A DNA stretch of 10,617 nucleotides from Acidobacteriota bacterium (GCA_021799405.1 JAJZAL010000178.1:1-10617), one strand, 5' to 3'; counted from the first letter of the stretch, positions 1-6,902 are shown. The notes: generated from the letters alone by a model not told the origin. Translations and numbers: made by a program.

Positions 1-645
1 GGGAGTGAAGTCATGCTTTGCCGCCTGCTGCTCAATCATGATCCTTGCGCCCTCCACATGCTGGCGCGCCAGCCGTTCCGCCTCATCGGGGAAGTTGTGG
101 TCGATCGCTTCGACGATGCGCAGATGTTCCTCATACACGATGTGCGGGTCGCGCGAGGCGCGAACGGCCATGCCCAGGACGCGGTAGCCCTCGGCCAGGC
201 GCAGCAGAATCTTATTTCTCGACAAGTTCATGATCTGGAGATGGAAGGCGCGATCCGCCGCGCCCATCTCTTCCAGCTTGTTCTCGTTCGACAACTCCCA
301 GACATGGTCGGCCATCTTGCGTAACTGAACGATGTCAGCCCTGCCGGCGTGATTGCACGCAAGTCTGGCGGCCAGGCCTTCGAGAAACTCACGCACCTGA
401 TATGCCTCGCAAAGGCGTGCGGCATCCAACTGACCAACGAATACGCCAAGCCGGTCGACCGACTCGACCAGCCCGAGCCATTGCAGCTCGAGCAGGGATT
501 CCCTCACAGTCCCCTGGGCAACACCCAGTTCCTTGGCCAGGCTCTGCTGCGTCAGCCGTTCTCCCGGCTGGCTCTCACCGGACAGGATCCGGCGCTGTAT
601 TTCTTCCCGAACGTGGTGCCTTGCAATGGGGGTTCGAACTGCCAT
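1..645 (-). CDS. GntR-family transcriptional regulator, FCD (FadR-like) subfamily, 3' end missing
   Basis: A continuous open frame runs from an ATG at 645 to the left edge (215 codons, no stop in the window). It is likely nearly complete, since FCD regulators are usually about 220-240 aa. An N-terminal winged helix-turn-helix occupies about residues 8-70: LTQQSLAKELGV followed by GTVRESLLELQWLGLV, the classic GntR recognition region. An all-helical FCD ligand domain follows from about residue 75. Its usual metal/ligand set appears present: D131 and H135 in DRAFH, H174 in EEHLRIVEAI, and H196 in RQHVEGA. Upstream of the ATG is AAGGAG about 10 nt away. It lies 63 bp downstream of the isomerase on the same strand, so it is probably the distal gene of that operon. 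By family knowledge it would bind DNA as a dimer and respond to a small carboxylate or sugar-acid-like effector. That it controls its own operon is an inference. Confidence 0.93.
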   Translation of the reverse strand, partial: MAVRTPIARHHVREEIQRRILSGESQPGERLTQQSLAKELGVAQGTVRESLLELQWLGLVESVDRLGVFVGQLDAARLCEAYQVREFLEGLAARLACNHAGRADIVQLRKMADHVWELSNENKLEEMGAADRAFHLQIMNLSRNKILLRLAEGYRVLGMAVRASRDPHIVYEEHLRIVEAIDHNFPDEAERLARQHVEGARIMIEQQAAKHDFTP

Positions 646-708
646 AACTACGAGTCTCCTTCCATCCTGCCGTTGGCCCGTACAGTCCCTTCGCCGCGCA
701 ACCTTCTC

Positions 709-2103
709 CTACTCCACCCAGCGAATGCCCATCAGCCGTGCCAGCCGGCGATGCACGTCCGCGTAGTGGCCGTAGTAAAGCAGCACATGATGCGGCATCC
801 CTTCATGCACGAGGGTGTCGAATCTTTCCGGCACGCTCTTGCCCGCGACTTCAACCAGAACGGTATTGCCCGTCAACGAACGCCGCGAAGGAACCGATTT
901 TCCCTCAAAAGCCGTCATCCTGTACTCGTTATCGCAACGCCACAGCCGCGCGACGGTCACAGGCTTGCCGGCCTGCAACTCACCGTCAACGACGAGCGGC
1001 TTCACAATATTGAAATGCTTGCCCAGACTGGGACCGTCAGGACTACCCACAGGATTACACATGCTGAACGGCGCCATACCGGGATGCCAGAGGAAAATTG
1101 TGGACGCATCATGCTCGAGCCAGTCGGTAAGGAAGGCGCGGCCCAGGCCGAGTACGCTTCCCATCAGTTCCGCAATCGCGCCGTCCACATCGCCTTCCAT
1201 TGAAACCGCGCGCCCCTCTGTCGTGTGCCGCGAGATGGCAAGGTATGGCCATTGCCCCAGAACCTCGGGGAGTTCCGGCCAGCACTGAATGGAAAGCCCG
1301 TCCAGGCTTTCTTCCTGCATCAGGTCAAGCATGGCGAGGTAGCAGCGCGAGTTCATCGCCAGATCCTTCTCCTCGACATCAACCAGAGGAAGTCCCATCT
1401 GCTTGACCCGCTCCACATCGCCACGCACCACTGCCTCATCAATGCTGTTCACCCGGCTGATGAACTGCGGCAGACTGAGCGGATGCAGTTGGATTCCCAA
1501 CGCCCTGCGCAACAGGAAGGGATCGGCCGCGAGATCAATGAACCCGGGAGCGTGCGTGCCGACCATGCCGATCTTTGCGTCGCGCAGGCGCGCCACTGTG
1601 CGCGAGAGGGCGATAGCCTTCACCAGATCCTGTCTCAGCGCCTTGTCGTCAGGATCGCCGTAGACCAATTCAAAGGGATGGCCGGCCTGGCGGAGCATGG
1701 AACCCCACAGATGCTGGCCCACCAGCGAGCAGGAGCTCACCTTGCCATCTGCGGGCCTTTCCGGAGTCGCCCATAGCACGATGGGCCCCGGCCACAATTG
1801 CGACAGGCTCAAAGCGAGCTGCCCGTTGCCCATCGACGGCTGCAGCATCAGCAGGCTGTCGCAGCCGGCCGCGCGAATTCCATCAAGCGCGGCGCGCAGG
1901 GTCTGGTCGTCGATCACCGGAGCATCCTGCCCGATGCACTCGAAGCCCAGCTCGCGCATGGCTGCAATGCTGCGCTGGCAAATGATCTTGTTCCACTCCT
2001 GGTCGAAGCCCGGGCGCTTGCGTCCCAGGATCAGCACCCCGACGGGTTTCTGCACGGCCAGCGCTTCAGGCGTTTTCGTAGGACTCTGAACGGTCGAAGA
2101 CAT
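709..2103 (-). CDS. L-fucose/L-arabinose isomerase-family protein (sugar isomerase)
   Basis: This 464-aa cytosolic protein (no signal peptide) resembles the L-fucose isomerase-like superfamily, whose members interconvert aldoses and ketoses with a divalent metal. The N-terminal part has the family's Rossmann-like start (VGVLILGRKRPGF, about 21-33). The C-terminal half carries the recognisable motifs: CWPELPE (274-280), SMEGDVDGAI (301-310, E303/D305 as metal-ligand candidates), TDW (326-328), LWHPGMAP (338-345), LWRCDNEYRM (387-396), and HHVLLYYGHYADV (438-450) followed by an LMGI tail. The usual Cys before EGD is Met here, and the usual HCG is HPG. An upstream in-frame ATG at 2184 would give 491 aa, but I prefer 2103. 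It has GGAG 7 nt upstream, and the longer version would overlap the kinase by about 120 bp. The start overlaps the kinase 3' end by 38 bp, suggesting translational coupling. The substrate cannot be told. Fucose, arabinose and sulfoquinovose isomerases all belong to this fold group. Confidence 0.88.
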   Translation of the reverse strand: MSSTVQSPTKTPEALAVQKPVGVLILGRKRPGFDQEWNKIICQRSIAAMRELGFECIGQDAPVIDDQTLRAALDGIRAAGCDSLLMLQPSMGNGQLALSLSQLWPGPIVLWATPERPADGKVSSCSLVGQHLWGSMLRQAGHPFELVYGDPDDKALRQDLVKAIALSRTVARLRDAKIGMVGTHAPGFIDLAADPFLLRRALGIQLHPLSLPQFISRVNSIDEAVVRGDVERVKQMGLPLVDVEEKDLAMNSRCYLAMLDLMQEESLDGLSIQCWPELPEVLGQWPYLAISRHTTEGRAVSMEGDVDGAIAELMGSVLGLGRAFLTDWLEHDASTIFLWHPGMAPFSMCNPVGSPDGPSLGKHFNIVKPLVVDGELQAGKPVTVARLWRCDNEYRMTAFEGKSVPSRRSLTGNTVLVEVAGKSVPERFDTLVHEGMPHHVLLYYGHYADVHRRLARLMGIRWVE

Positions 2104-3265
2104 CTTCGTACTCCAATAGCTCTCCGATGAATGGCCGGAGATACTCTGCAAAATGGTGGTTTGTGGGAGGGTTGCCTTTCCCAAGCCATTCCCTGGGAAT
2201 CGCCCGGTCTGGGCCGGAAACCGCCTCCAGTGGGATCAATTTCGTTGTTGCCGGCTCTCCGCTGCGCAGCGGCATGAGCGCTACCATCTGCTCATCGCAA
2301 CCGGCCGCCAGAGCCTCATGCGCTACGCGTCCAACCAGCTCCGCATCCATCCTGTCCTGCGGCGAAACATGCAGGATCGACGCTCTTCCCAGCAATCCCG
2401 GCTTCTCATCGCGACAGCGAATCTTCAGCCTGCGCGTCACCGTCTCCGCCAGGAAGTGTCCAACGCCTCCCGGCAACGCGCGGTTGAACTCATCTCTCTG
2501 CGATGCCTCGGAAGTCTCGTAAACCGGGCGCCCCGCGCTGTCCCGAAGCCCTTCAGAGACAACCACAATCGCCCAGTTCTGCTTCCTGAGAGTCGTATCG
2601 AGGTCCGCGAGAAACACATCCATCTCAAAGGGAACCTCGGGAATGTAAACCAGATGTGGGGCGTCTTGCGCGCTCCTTTTTGCCATGACGGATGCTGCAG
2701 CCAGCCAGCCTACGTGCCGGCCCATCGTCTCCAGAACCGATACAGGCTGGGCGAGCGCGCGGACGTCCATCCCCAGGTCGCGGGTAGACTGTGCCACATA
2801 GCGCGCTGCGCTGCCGTATCCGGGGCAGCGGTCGGTCCCGTTGATGTCGTTGTCCACCGTCTTGGGGATGCCAACGACCTGCATCTCGTAGTTTGCCTGC
2901 TTGCAGAAGCGGCTGATCATAAGCGCGGCATGCATGGTGCCGTTGCCACCAATGAAAAGCGCCTGGTGAATATCTCGCTCGCGAAGATCGCGCAGAATCC
3001 CGGTCAGCTCTGCTTCCGACGGCTTGACGCGCGAGGAGCCGAGCATCGCGCCAGGGCTGTGGCGCAGCAGCTCCAATTGAGAAGAGGTCAGGAAACCAAG
3101 GTCAACCAGGTCGCCGCGAATGAGTCCCTGCAACCCGTTTCTGGAACCGAAAATCCTGCGGCTGGTCTTCTGCCGCCGCTCGGAATCCAGCACCGCATAG
3201 AGGCTCGCATTGACAACCGCGGTTGGCCCTCCGGCCTGGATCACCACCAGATTTCCCGCACCCAT
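2066..3265 (-). CDS. PfkA-superfamily phosphofructokinase, PPi-PFK-like (XF0274/TP0108 type) with atypical donor motif
   Basis: This 399-aa cytosolic enzyme would be expected to phosphorylate C1 of fructose 6-phosphate or a related ketose phosphate. Motifs in order are QAGGPTAVVNAS (10-21), GGNGTM (106-111), PKTVDND (134-140, D138 the expected catalytic base), GTDRCPGYGSAARY (143-156), ETMGRHVGWLAAA (179-191), PEVPFE (209-214), SEGLRD (237-242), LLGRAS (291-296) and the tail PREWL. The length and the PKTVDND, CPGYGSAA and PREWL motifs match PPi-dependent enzymes rather than 320-aa ATP-PfkA. The donor loop is unusual. E. coli-type ATP enzymes read GGDG and PPi enzymes GG-G/N-D. Here it is GGNG, lacking both diagnostic Asp residues while keeping the PPi-type Lys (K135). 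I start at the ATG at 3265, which has GAGGG 4 nt upstream. An in-frame GTG at 3307 (413 aa) has no usefully spaced Shine-Dalgarno. It is the first gene of the operon with the isomerase and GntR. The donor (ATP or PPi) and even the substrate are uncertain. Confidence 0.9.
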   Translation of the reverse strand: MGAGNLVVIQAGGPTAVVNASLYAVLDSERRQKTSRRIFGSRNGLQGLIRGDLVDLGFLTSSQLELLRHSPGAMLGSSRVKPSEAELTGILRDLRERDIHQALFIGGNGTMHAALMISRFCKQANYEMQVVGIPKTVDNDINGTDRCPGYGSAARYVAQSTRDLGMDVRALAQPVSVLETMGRHVGWLAAASVMAKRSAQDAPHLVYIPEVPFEMDVFLADLDTTLRKQNWAIVVVSEGLRDSAGRPVYETSEASQRDEFNRALPGGVGHFLAETVTRRLKIRCRDEKPGLLGRASILHVSPQDRMDAELVGRVAHEALAAGCDEQMVALMPLRSGEPATTKLIPLEAVSGPDRAIPREWLGKGNPPTNHHFAEYLRPFIGELLEYEDVFDRSESYENA

Positions 3266-3516
3266 GCCACCCTCGTGTCCGTTCGGCCCTCGTGTAGTAG
3301 GAGGCACCCTCCCGCCACAGAAACGGCTGTTTTGTTGATGAACCGTGTAATCCTGATGCTAATGGATGAAGCCGCGGCTCTAGCGACTCGCTTTCGTCGC
3401 AGGGGGCGCCGCAAGACTGCGATGAACATCTCTTGCCATGTTCTCCGTGCCGCCGGTAGCCTAACCGCTCAGCTCCACAGGCCCACCGGTTATCGTGGAA
3501 AAATTCAACATCCGAA

Positions 3517-3546
3517 ACTTTAATCGAACGAGCCAATCTCTGTCAA
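3517..3546 (-). promoter_or_regulatory. Promoter of the PFK-isomerase-GntR operon
   Basis: On the minus strand a perfect -35 box TTGACA (3546-3541) is followed after 18 bp by TAAAGT (3522-3517), 4 of 6 to TATAAT. Transcription would start near 3510 and leave a leader of about 245 nt before the PFK start. The consensus -35 and its position support it. No transcript data are available. Confidence 0.55.
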
Positions 3547-3561
3547 TCGATTATTATCGAT
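3541..3561. promoter_or_regulatory. Candidate operator: ATCGAT inverted repeat overlapping the -35 box
   Basis: Two ATCGAT arms (3546-3551 and 3556-3561) flank 4 bp and abut the TTGACA box. Positions 3545-3552 read AATCGATT, a perfect 8-bp palindrome of the AANCGNTT form typical of LacI-family operators. Bound protein would occlude the -35 element, so repression is the natural reading. A second ATCGAT-rich palindrome, CGATCGATCG, lies at 3618-3627. The regulator is unknown. The local GntR/FCD protein would more usually prefer a TNGTNNNACNA-type site. Confidence 0.4.
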
Positions 3562-3882
3562 GGAACAGCCTTCCACGAATCGCAGTCGAAGTCTGTTTAT
3601 AGGCCGATGTCTTCCAGCGATCGATCGAAAACCCGCCAAATTCAATTCCAGCTTCCGGCATCTTCGGCAACATCGTCACGTGCTACGGTATACGGCGGCC
3701 ATCCAAATTCTGTGGTAATGCCAAGATCCCGCCGGGTGGGCACTTTTCTGGGGAACGACCCCGGAGCACGAGGCTGTCCGGGTTACCGCCTGGACCGGTT
3801 GAAGCCAGTCCCTGCGAGAAAAAGGCGACGAAGGCGGCCATAGTGAAAGCGATAAGGTGCCACGGATTCATGGCGAAATCCA
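3562..3882. other. Gene-poor spacer between the GH3 gene and the PFK operon
   Basis: About 320 bp holding no gene I would defend. It contains the CGATCGATCG palindrome (3618-3627) and a weak 4-bp GGGG/CCCC hairpin near 3750-3762 with no T-tract. I see no convincing terminator for the GH3 gene. The possible small ORF at its right side is listed separately. Confidence 0.5.
3683..3871 (-). CDS. Doubtful small secreted protein, 62 aa
   Basis: From an ATG at 3871 (a GTG at 3883 is also in frame) the frame encodes MNPWHLIAFTMAAFVAFF, then SQGLAST and a Pro/Gly-rich tail with no recognised domain. The start resembles a signal peptide with a possible cut after GLA, but there is no Lys or Arg in the n-region and no lipobox Cys. 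The Shine-Dalgarno is weak. It sits about 40 bp downstream of the GH3 stop on the same strand, and its start lies inside one copy of a 33-bp-period duplication. It may be a real tiny exported protein, a remnant of a larger gene, or chance. Confidence 0.2.
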   Translation of the reverse strand: MNPWHLIAFTMAAFVAFFSQGLASTGPGGNPDSLVLRGRSPEKCPPGGILALPQNLDGRRIP

Positions 3883-3911
3883 CGATAAGCGCCAGGGATT
3901 CATGACGAAAT
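3850..3911. repeat. Imperfect tandem duplication, 33-bp period, at the GH3 3' end
   Basis: Positions 3850-3879 and 3883-3911 are near-identical. On the minus strand both read ATTTCG-y-CATGAATCC-s-TGGC-r-C followed by TTATCG, with three substitutions and a one-base indel over about 30 bp. The right copy ends directly against the GH3 stop codon (3912-3914). The left copy supplies the ATG of the doubtful small ORF. Replication slippage or a short local duplication is the simplest origin. Confidence 0.8.
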
Positions 3912-6146
3912 TCACTTTCCCACCGAGATCGTTTTCTCTGCCCGGATGTCGGTCGATGAGCTGCCGATCATCACGCGCACGCGGCCACTTTCGATCTTCC
4001 AGCCTTTGCCGGCATCGTCCCAATGGGCAAGAGACTTCGCGCTCAGGGGTAGCGAAACCGTTTTTGTCTCTCCGGCGGCGAGATGGATCCGCTGGAAGCC
4101 TTTCAACTCCTCCGACGGCCCCTGAGATTTTGCATCCATGTGCCGCACGTACATCTGCACCACTTCATCCCCTGAGCGCTTGCCGGTGTTCGTCACCTTG
4201 ACGCTTACTTCAACTCTTCCGTTTTCATGAAGCCTGGCGTGACTTACCCGCAAGTCAGAATATTTGAAGCTTGTATAACTCAGCCCGTAGCCGAAGGGGT
4301 AGAGCGGCTTTCCCTTGAAGTACATGTAAGTCCTGCCATCGCGTATGTTGTAGTCCATCATCGGCGGCAACTGGCTGATGGATTGCGGCCAGGTCACGGA
4401 GACGCGCCCAGCCGGGTCGTAATCGCCGAACAAGACGTCAGCCAGCGCCGCACCTTCTTCTTCGCTGCTGTGCGCCATATGAACGATGACCGGAACGTGC
4501 TCCTGCTCCCAGTCGATTGTGAAGGGAAAGCCGCTGACCAAAACTACAACCGTATGCGGATTCGCCGCATAAACGTCCTCAACCAGCTTCTGCTGCTCGG
4601 GATTCAGATGGATCCGCTTCCGGTCAATCGCTTCCTTGCCTTCTGTAGGATCAGGGCAACGGCCGAATCTGGCTCCGCACACCGGCTGGTTGCCGATGAC
4701 CACAATCGCCACGTCAGAGGTCTTCGCCATCTGTACCGCCTGATCGTGATCGGCGCTGTATTTCACGGTGGCACCAGCACCAACCTTCTCTTTGATTCCT
4801 TGCAGGGGCGTAATACCAAACGGCGGCATGCCGCCGTAGCCGTCCGCATCCACTTCATCGGCGCGCGGCCCGACCACGGCGATCGACCTCAGCTTCGCTA
4901 CATCGAGCGGAAGCAGCGGCGCTGCATTCCCGGCAGGCGCATTCTTCAACAGCACAATCGACTCTTCCGTGACGCGCAGCGCCAGAGCCTTGCTCTTCTG
5001 CGTCTCCCAGGGCGTCGGCACCTTGCCTTCTTTGATGTTCGTGTAAGGGCATGTGTCCGGCGCATCGAGCGCGCCAAGCCGCAGCAAAACCCTAAAGACG
5101 CCCTTCAGGTTTTCGTTGATGTCCGCTTCGGAGATCAGGTGCTCGCGCAACGCGTTTTCAATATAGGGCTCATATGGATTCAGGAACTGGTTGACCCCGG
5201 CCTTGATGGCGCCGGCAACGGCGTGATCCATGTCGGGATAATATTTGTGCCGCGTGACCATATCGGTAACGGCGCCGCGATCGGTATCAATCATGCCGTT
5301 CAATCCCCACCGCTTCATGGCCAGGCTTTTCAGCAGAGGGCTGGTTGCCATCGGGATGCCGTTGACCGCGTTGTAGGCGGTCATCAGCGCATCGGCGCCT
5401 CCCTGCTCTATGCCCATGCGGAAGGGAGCGGCATAATATTCGTGCATCAGAGCCGCATCGAAGTCTGAAGAAGAGCTGGTCCTCTTGTCCTCATTGCTGT
5501 TGGCCATAAAGTGCTTGAGCAACGATATGGTCTGCCAACAGCCCGGAGTGTCTCCCTGAAGGCCCTTCACGAAGGCTACCGCCATCGTTCCCACCAGGTA
5601 CGGATCCTCGCCATAGGATTCCTCGGAACGTCCCCAGCGCGGATCACGGGCCAGGTCCGCATTGGGAGCGCGGATAATCAGGCCGCCGCGATCATAGCTC
5701 TGAAAGATGTAGCGAGCCTCGTAGCCTTCCTCGGCGGCTGCCTGCTGGAGTAATGCAGGATCCCATGTTTCGCCCAGTCCCGCTGCCTGCGGAAATTGCG
5801 TGGTTGGAATCGGAGTGATACCGCTGTACTCTCCTGAGCCGCCCGGAGACTTTCTCGCCCACGCCTTGTCCATTGCAACGCCGTGCAGGCCCTCAAACTG
5901 TCCGTTCGAACCAAGCGGGCTCGGCAGAGCGCCGGAAGCATGAATCCCGAGGCGCGGCACGTTCAGCGTCTTTCCAAGGAGATCGATCTTTTCCTGAAGC
6001 GAGAGCAACGAAACCAGATTGTCGATGCGCTGCTCGGCGGGGAGATTCCGGTTCTGAAAGGGATAGTGTTCCTGCGCGGGCGCCTGCGCGCTTTGCCCAA
6101 GGACAACGACGGTGAACATCAAACTCAGCAGCGAACTCTTCAACAT
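3912..6146 (-). CDS. Secreted GH3 beta-glucosidase/beta-xylosidase with C-terminal Fn3-like domain
   Basis: This 744-aa enzyme is predicted to remove terminal beta-linked sugars (glucose or xylose) from the non-reducing end of oligosaccharides outside the cytoplasm. A signal peptide (MLKSSLLSLMFTVVVLGQ...AQA, about 1-22) is followed by the GH3 N-terminal barrel (about 40-360), the alpha/beta C-terminal domain (about 395-618) and an Fn3-like module (about 648-718). Landmarks are LHGVA (87-91), DPRWGR (168-173), KHFMANSNEDKR (211-222), the nucleophile motif IDTDRGAV (D289 the likely nucleophile), PRADEVDADGYGG, and TEGKEAIDR (E502 or E505 the acid/base candidate). The form resembles plant/fungal-type xylosidases (SDCGAV) more than SDW-type enzymes. 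The start at 6146 is set by an AAGGAG box 5 nt upstream. An in-frame ATG at 6167 has none and would spoil the signal peptide. It is divergent from the GH38 gene. Substrate specificity is unresolved. Confidence 0.93.
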   Translation of the reverse strand: MLKSSLLSLMFTVVVLGQSAQAPAQEHYPFQNRNLPAEQRIDNLVSLLSLQEKIDLLGKTLNVPRLGIHASGALPSPLGSNGQFEGLHGVAMDKAWARKSPGGSGEYSGITPIPTTQFPQAAGLGETWDPALLQQAAAEEGYEARYIFQSYDRGGLIIRAPNADLARDPRWGRSEESYGEDPYLVGTMAVAFVKGLQGDTPGCWQTISLLKHFMANSNEDKRTSSSSDFDAALMHEYYAAPFRMGIEQGGADALMTAYNAVNGIPMATSPLLKSLAMKRWGLNGMIDTDRGAVTDMVTRHKYYPDMDHAVAGAIKAGVNQFLNPYEPYIENALREHLISEADINENLKGVFRVLLRLGALDAPDTCPYTNIKEGKVPTPWETQKSKALALRVTEESIVLLKNAPAGNAAPLLPLDVAKLRSIAVVGPRADEVDADGYGGMPPFGITPLQGIKEKVGAGATVKYSADHDQAVQMAKTSDVAIVVIGNQPVCGARFGRCPDPTEGKEAIDRKRIHLNPEQQKLVEDVYAANPHTVVVLVSGFPFTIDWEQEHVPVIVHMAHSSEEEGAALADVLFGDYDPAGRVSVTWPQSISQLPPMMDYNIRDGRTYMYFKGKPLYPFGYGLSYTSFKYSDLRVSHARLHENGRVEVSVKVTNTGKRSGDEVVQMYVRHMDAKSQGPSEELKGFQRIHLAAGETKTVSLPLSAKSLAHWDDAGKGWKIESGRVRVMIGSSSTDIRAEKTISVGK

Positions 6147-6463
6147 AACCTCTCCTTGAAATCCCATGTCGATTGCGCACGCGATGTATGGAGGACTTGA
6201 ACCAACGTCACTCTTTGCTACAGAAGCTCCCTCCGCCCATCACCAGAGATAAGCAGGGCGCGACAAAACGATGCAATCATTCCGCATCACCGCGGTTGCA
6301 AGCAAGATCGCTGCAGAATATGCGGCAAGAGTGACTCGCGACCGAGCGGCGTTCTCATTCCTCCAGCATCGCTCGGCCAGTTCATCGCCACTGCTGGCCG
6401 CGCCCTTAAAACCGGCTTGCCGCCACATCGCCGCGCAAAGGCGCTGCGCAATCTCACCAAGCA
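6147..6463. other. 5' flank of the GH3 gene, no gene seen
   Basis: This is the GH3-side half of the divergent intergenic region. Apart from the strong ribosome-binding site AAGGAGAGGTT on the minus strand (6157-6147), I found no open frame with coding character. I also found no minus-strand -35/-10 pair good enough to call as the GH3 promoter, although one must lie here or just beyond. Confidence 0.5.
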
Positions 6464-6465
6464 GT

Positions 6466-6477
6466 GTAATCGATCAC
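6466..6477. promoter_or_regulatory. Candidate operator upstream of the GH38 promoter
   Basis: The 12-mer GTAATCGATCAC is an imperfect palindrome (10 of 12 positions pair) centred on ATCGAT, 6 bp upstream of the -35 box. The core AATCGATC differs by one base from AATCGATT at the PFK operon promoter, and both fit the LacI-family AANCGNTT operator form. Its place just upstream of -35 allows activation or repression. It could also serve the divergent GH3 gene. Confidence 0.4.
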
Positions 6478-6483
6478 GATCAA

Positions 6484-6512
6484 TTGACAACTCTCCATTC
6501 GCACTCTATATT
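6484..6512 (+). promoter_or_regulatory. Near-consensus sigma70 promoter for the GH38 operon
   Basis: A perfect TTGACA (6484-6489), a 17-bp spacer and TATATT (6507-6512, 5 of 6 to consensus) point toward the GH38 gene. The expected start is near 6519, giving an untranslated leader of about 385 nt. Such a strong core promoter suggests that output is held by a repressor or by leader structure. Confidence 0.7.
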
Positions 6513-6714
6513 GTCTCCGGTGATTTCACTCTCGATTCAGGGGCTCTGAACAAGCTCCAATCTTCATGTCACATTCCCCAGGGGCCTACGCTTTCATGAA
6601 TTTGCCCCACATGCGGCACGATTCAACAGGGCGCGGAAAAGTGCAGATGATAAGTGAATTCGGCTCGAAAAATTCTGCAGAGACTCAAGCCCTCACTCGC
6701 CCTGGAGTGTCTTC

Positions 6715-6734
6715 GGCACGACTGAAGTCGTGCC
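6715..6734. repeat. Perfect 9-bp-arm palindrome in the GH38 leader (REP-like candidate)
   Basis: Arms GGCACGACT (6715-6723) and AGTCGTGCC (6726-6734) are exact reverse complements around GA. As RNA it would fold with 8 pairs and a TGAA tetraloop. It is not followed by a T-tract, so it is not a typical intrinsic terminator. The form (GC-rich palindrome in a non-coding gap) resembles interspersed repetitive extragenic palindromes. Whether it recurs in the genome cannot be seen from one window. Confidence 0.6.
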
Positions 6735-6772
6735 CTGTTACAAGACCCTGCTCGTGTCGAAATTTTGCGCTC

Positions 6773-6795
6773 GTTGCGGCGAGTAACACCGCAAC
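6773..6795 (+). promoter_or_regulatory. Second leader hairpin upstream of the GH38 gene
   Basis: GTTGCGG (6773-6779) pairs exactly with CCGCAAC (6789-6795) across a 9-nt loop, followed by CTTTG. It lies about 110 nt before the GH38 start and could be a leader structure affecting mRNA stability or attenuation. The T-run is too short for a confident terminator call. Confidence 0.35.
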
Positions 6796-6902
6796 CTTTG
6801 AAATCAGTTACTGTTTTGGAGCTTCCTCAAGACAACGAATCTTGTCCTGACCAGAAACCGGAAATCCTGCAAGCATTTTCTTAGTTCACACGCGAGGTAT
6901 TC

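Noticed and set aside
349..1203. Long plus-strand open frame (284 codons) opposite the GntR and isomerase genes
   Set aside because: It is antisense to two genes with clear motif-level identity, has no recognisable domain and has the usual look of a high-GC shadow frame.
2153..3523. 456-codon plus-strand frame
   Set aside because: It is antisense to the PFK gene and runs through its promoter. The translation is rich in Arg, His and Gln with no domain pattern.
3102..3536. 144-codon minus-strand frame overlapping the PFK 5' end
   Set aside because: It begins inside the proposed promoter region and runs out of frame into PFK. Composition is low-complexity and no motif is seen.
4227..5468. 413-codon plus-strand frame
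   Set aside because: It lies wholly antisense to the GH3 gene, whose catalytic motifs are intact. The translation shows no family signature.
6183..6203. tRNA-like T-arm on the minus strand (GGTTCAAGTCC), as a possible tRNA remnant or attachment site
   Set aside because: The flanking bases do not form the five-pair T stem, and no acceptor stem, anticodon arm or CCA end is present, so it is a chance match.
6566..6850. 94-codon frame in the GH38 leader
   Set aside because: No good Shine-Dalgarno, no domain, and it runs through both leader hairpins. A real leader peptide cannot be excluded, but nothing supports it.
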